DNA of 7,653 nucleotides from assembly GCA_030642845.1 (NCBI GenBank), contig DAOWMZ010000069.1:1-7653 (forward strand). The letters are read 5' to 3'. Numbering within the stretch: position 1 is the first letter of the stretch; each line of letters opens with the position of its first letter. This stretch comes from Candidatus Zixiibacteriota bacterium. Its GTDB lineage: Bacteria; Zixibacteria; MSB-5A5; GN15; FEB-12. Shown piece by piece: positions 5,985 through 7,653 of this stretch. The notes below the pieces were generated by a model, which was not told the origin of the DNA, did not search any database, and was given only the letters and a program-made list of their open reading frames with translations. A program made the translations under genes and the position numbers.

Positions 5985-6013
5985 AAAAAGGGCGACACAA
6001 GGCCGCCCTCTAC
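5985..6013 (-). terminator. Factor-independent terminator of the 410-residue gene, built on a GTAG hairpin
   Basis: On the minus strand GTAG (6010-6013) precedes stem AGGGCG / CGCCCT (6004-6009 with 5989-5994, loop 9 nt), followed by TTTTTATTT. It lies about 25 nt after the stop of the upstream gene. A second copy of the plus-strand left arm, AGGGCGTCTGCAAGGC, is at 5963-5978 beside AGGGCGACACAAGGC at 5989-6003, suggesting local duplication. Confidence 0.75.
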
Positions 6014-6033
6014 GCGATTGTGAAAAAATCTAA

Positions 6034-7266
6034 TTATGCAATTGCCATACTTTGAGTGGTTTCTGCTTTTCCTGCATCAGGATTATCCGGTTCGTCGAAG
6101 GGCATATCAACTACTGCAGGTTCAGGTACTACTTCAACCTCAGGTTCTACTTGATTAGGTATAAACATGGATTCCAGGTTATTTATAGCTGAATCGACCC
6201 GGTCAAAGAATCCTTCAATTGTGCTTACCAGATGATCTTTCGCCATTGCTATCATTGGTTCGGAGAATCCCAACTCCTGGGCAGCTTGTTCAAAAAAGGC
6301 GACTGTTTTTTCCAGAAGATTTTCTTCGGCTTGATCAAGATAACCATCAACGGCATTAAAGAAAGTAGCCATCAATTCATTCGATCCCGTTTCGGCTAAA
6401 TTACCGGTGTTGCTAAAATAGTCACTTAGTGACTCCGGTGCCTGATCAGCAACTTTAGTGGTCTGAACATTAAACCGTTCCATATTCGCAAAACTAAAAC
6501 TACTATCCATCTGGTATCTCATAGATAATTTATTTATAGCTCGGCTATGGCCATTGTGGTTAATTACATCGAAAGAACTTCTTATTCTTGAAGCTTCTCT
6601 TTGGAAAGACTGTACTTTAAAATCCCGACTGTTAGCCAAAAAAGCACTTGCCTGATTCATCCGGCTCATATTCCGTCCCCTAAAATGTTCCGTCATTCTG
6701 TTGGAGCCATCGGCATTCTCATAGCTTGATTTTACAATCTGATGTCCTTTCAGAGCAAAATCGGCTGATAATCCAAACCCGGCAGCTGAAAGCTGTTCAA
6801 CCTGCGTTACATCACCTTCAGAAAGATATCTAACCGTTCTGCTTATAGCAGCCAGATCAAAACTAAGATCAAGTTTATAATTCAACTGAGAAGAACTTTT
6901 AAAATTGTAGGTCCCATCAGGTTGAATATTAGCCGGCAGCTCTTCGCCAGTCTCCGGCTCTTCACCGGATGGAACAAAAGTATCGGAATTAACCGGAACG
7001 CTGTTATTATCAGTATTATTAACCGAATCATTAGAGGGCGCCAGGGGCACATCTTTAATATCATTAGGATTTGTCGGAATAATTGACTGATTATAGCTAT
7101 CTTCTGTCAGCGGTACATTTGCATCTGCTATTTTTCCCGGCATTGTGTCTGTCGTGGATTGGGTAAAATGCTGTGGAGTCCGATTACTTTTTATATCACT
7201 GATCATTTGCTGATAGTGATTTAGTAAATTATTTGCAAAACTTGAGAATAATCCTGAAATGCCCAT
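6034..7266 (-). CDS. Hypothetical protein, 410 residues, cysteine- and tryptophan-free
   Basis: Family not recognised. The start is credible: AAGGA lies 9 nt upstream of ATG, and the first 25 residues (MGISGLFSSFANNLLNHYQQ...) form a plausible amphipathic helix rather than a signal peptide. Residues about 30-118 are a low-complexity Asn/Pro/Ser/Thr/Asp linker. Residues about 119-290 alternate likely beta segments (YKLDLSFDLAA, GFGLSADFALKGHQIVKSSY) and charged stretches. Residues about 294-365 are helical and acidic (ELMATFFNAVDGYLDQAEENLLEKT, FEQAAQELGF). Residues 370-410 are a Pro/Glu/Asp-rich tail. There is no transmembrane segment and not one Cys or Trp. The linker, lack of Cys and helical end recall structural or flagellar-export-type proteins, and vaguely DUF5610-like proteins, but that is only an impression. 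It has its own terminator, so it is probably monocistronic, and it is divergent from a ferritin-like gene. Confidence 0.85.
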   Translation of the reverse strand: MGISGLFSSFANNLLNHYQQMISDIKSNRTPQHFTQSTTDTMPGKIADANVPLTEDSYNQSIIPTNPNDIKDVPLAPSNDSVNNTDNNSVPVNSDTFVPSGEEPETGEELPANIQPDGTYNFKSSSQLNYKLDLSFDLAAISRTVRYLSEGDVTQVEQLSAAGFGLSADFALKGHQIVKSSYENADGSNRMTEHFRGRNMSRMNQASAFLANSRDFKVQSFQREASRIRSSFDVINHNGHSRAINKLSMRYQMDSSFSFANMERFNVQTTKVADQAPESLSDYFSNTGNLAETGSNELMATFFNAVDGYLDQAEENLLEKTVAFFEQAAQELGFSEPMIAMAKDHLVSTIEGFFDRVDSAINNLESMFIPNQVEPEVEVVPEPAVVDMPFDEPDNPDAGKAETTQSMAIA

Positions 7267-7344
7267 TTTATTTTTTCCTTCCCTCGAATGTTTACCTTAA
7301 ATTCTCTATCGGTATGAAATTTGTTATATTAAGTCTTCAATAAA

Positions 7345-7350
7345 ATTATA
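7345..7350 (-). promoter_or_regulatory. Weak candidate -10 element for the 410-residue gene
   Basis: A perfect TATAAT on the minus strand about 80 bp upstream of the ATG, with no good -35 at 16-18 bp (nearest is GAAAGT at 19 bp). It lies in the AT-rich divergent intergenic region, where TATAAT can occur by chance. Confidence 0.25.
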
Positions 7351-7388
7351 TGGATTTTTCAGTGATATTACTTTCATTTTCAGGAATA

Positions 7389-7416
7389 ATGACATAAACT
7401 TCAAGTTGATTATGAT
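7389..7416 (+). promoter_or_regulatory. Candidate sigma-70-type promoter for the ferritin-like gene
   Basis: ATGACA (7389-7394, 5/6 to TTGACA), a 16-bp spacer, then TATGAT (7411-7416, 5/6 to TATAAT) on the plus strand. The leader would be about 55 nt and contains a short CCGT-ATGAA-ACGG hairpin just after the presumed start. No clear Fur or PerR box was seen. Confidence 0.4.
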
Positions 7417-7478
7417 AAATGCCGTATGAAACGGTTAACTAAAAGTAAAATAATAAGTTAAACAATAGGTATAAGAGT

Positions 7479-7653
7479 ATGAGTCCCGCAGACAAAGAAA
7501 CCCTTGCTGCTCTGACAACGGGCATTCAATCCGAAATTGCCAGTTATGTTTTTTACAGAGAAGCATCTCGCAAAACCGATCATGATGAAGTTAAAGAAAT
7601 TCTTGAAAAACTGACTCTCGAAGAAAAACAACATTTTCAGATTCTGGAAAGAC
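7479..7653 (+). CDS. Ferritin-like/rubrerythrin-type diiron protein, N-terminal part (3' truncated)
   Basis: ATG at 7479 opens a frame of 58 complete codons that runs off the right edge. The pattern is the first two helices of the ferritin-like four-helix bundle: QSEIASYVFYREAS (residues 17-30) with Glu19 as a probable iron ligand, then VKEILEKLTLEEKQHFQILE (38-57) with the ExxH pair Glu49 and His52. Rubrerythrins and related small diiron proteins use such sites for peroxide reduction or iron handling in anaerobes and microaerophiles. The second half of the bundle and any rubredoxin domain lie outside the window, so the subfamily is open. The ribosome site is weak (AAGAG close to the ATG; AGG further up). 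It is divergent from the 410-residue gene, with a 212-bp shared upstream region. Confidence 0.82.
   Translation, partial: MSPADKETLAALTTGIQSEIASYVFYREASRKTDHDEVKEILEKLTLEEKQHFQILER

Larger units (their letters stand above)
5678..6033. other. Intergenic repeat cluster upstream of yggS
   Basis: 356 bp without a credible gene. From left to right: a short CCAC-ATA-GTGG palindrome (near 5734-5744), a 74-bp nested inverted repeat (5772-5845), a GTAG hairpin (5897-5923) running into a 12-bp tandem duplication (5917-5940), and a GTAG hairpin with T-tract (5985-6013) that terminates the upstream gene. The yggS promoter must lie here or be absent; TTGCCT followed 16 bp later by CATATT on the minus strand close to the start is only a poor match. 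Confidence 0.6.

Noticed and set aside
736..7266. A single five-gene operon
   Set aside because: Gaps are about 150-360 bp, and convincing terminators follow the 410-residue gene and divIVA, so at most yggS-divIVA and punA-pepF are co-transcribed.

Overview
The window looks like chromosomal DNA of a diderm bacterium from the FCB supergroup (Fibrobacteres-Chlorobi-Bacteroidetes) or a nearby candidate phylum. Zixibacteria is my best single guess, at low confidence. The main reason is the protein tail at the left edge: NYPNPFNPTT at its start, SSGVYFYKL and KMVLVR at its end, the typical type IX secretion / FlgD-Ig-like C-terminal module of these phyla. Low-to-moderate GC, few strong Shine-Dalgarno sites, a trimeric purine nucleoside phosphorylase with Asp at the base-recognition position, and GTAG-footed intergenic hairpins fit a metagenome-derived genome of this kind but do not prove it.

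Layout: 1-270 (+) is the 3' end of a secreted or surface protein gene. 271-735 is a non-coding stretch with short direct repeats in phased A-tracts and two hairpin repeats. Five genes then lie on the minus strand, transcribed right to left: a 410-residue protein of unknown function (7266-6034), the PLP-homeostasis protein YggS (5677-4985), a DivIVA-domain protein with a long acidic tail (4826-3729), purine nucleoside phosphorylase (3580-2750) and oligoendopeptidase F (2553-736). A ferritin-like/rubrerythrin-type gene starts at 7479 on the plus strand and runs off the right edge, divergent from the 410-residue gene.

The five minus-strand genes are co-directional but separated by gaps of about 150-360 bp. 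Factor-independent terminators follow the 410-residue gene, divIVA and pepF. I therefore see probable units [410-aa gene], [yggS-divIVA] and [punA-pepF] rather than one operon. The yggS-divIVA pair recalls the Gram-positive ylm/divIVA cell-division cluster without sepF, ylmG or ylmH. punA (purine salvage) and pepF (peptide breakdown) are housekeeping catabolic enzymes.

The most interesting signal is between the genes. At least five, and probably six or seven, hairpins share one design: a GTAG tetranucleotide (GCAG in one) at the 5' foot of a perfect 6-9 bp stem whose sequence differs from copy to copy with full compensation. GTAG at the foot of a palindrome is the hallmark of REP elements mobilised by RAYT (TnpA-REP) transposases. 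Two copies also serve as likely terminators. A separate 74-bp nested inverted repeat (ATTCCC...GGGAAT, dRS3-like) lies upstream of yggS.
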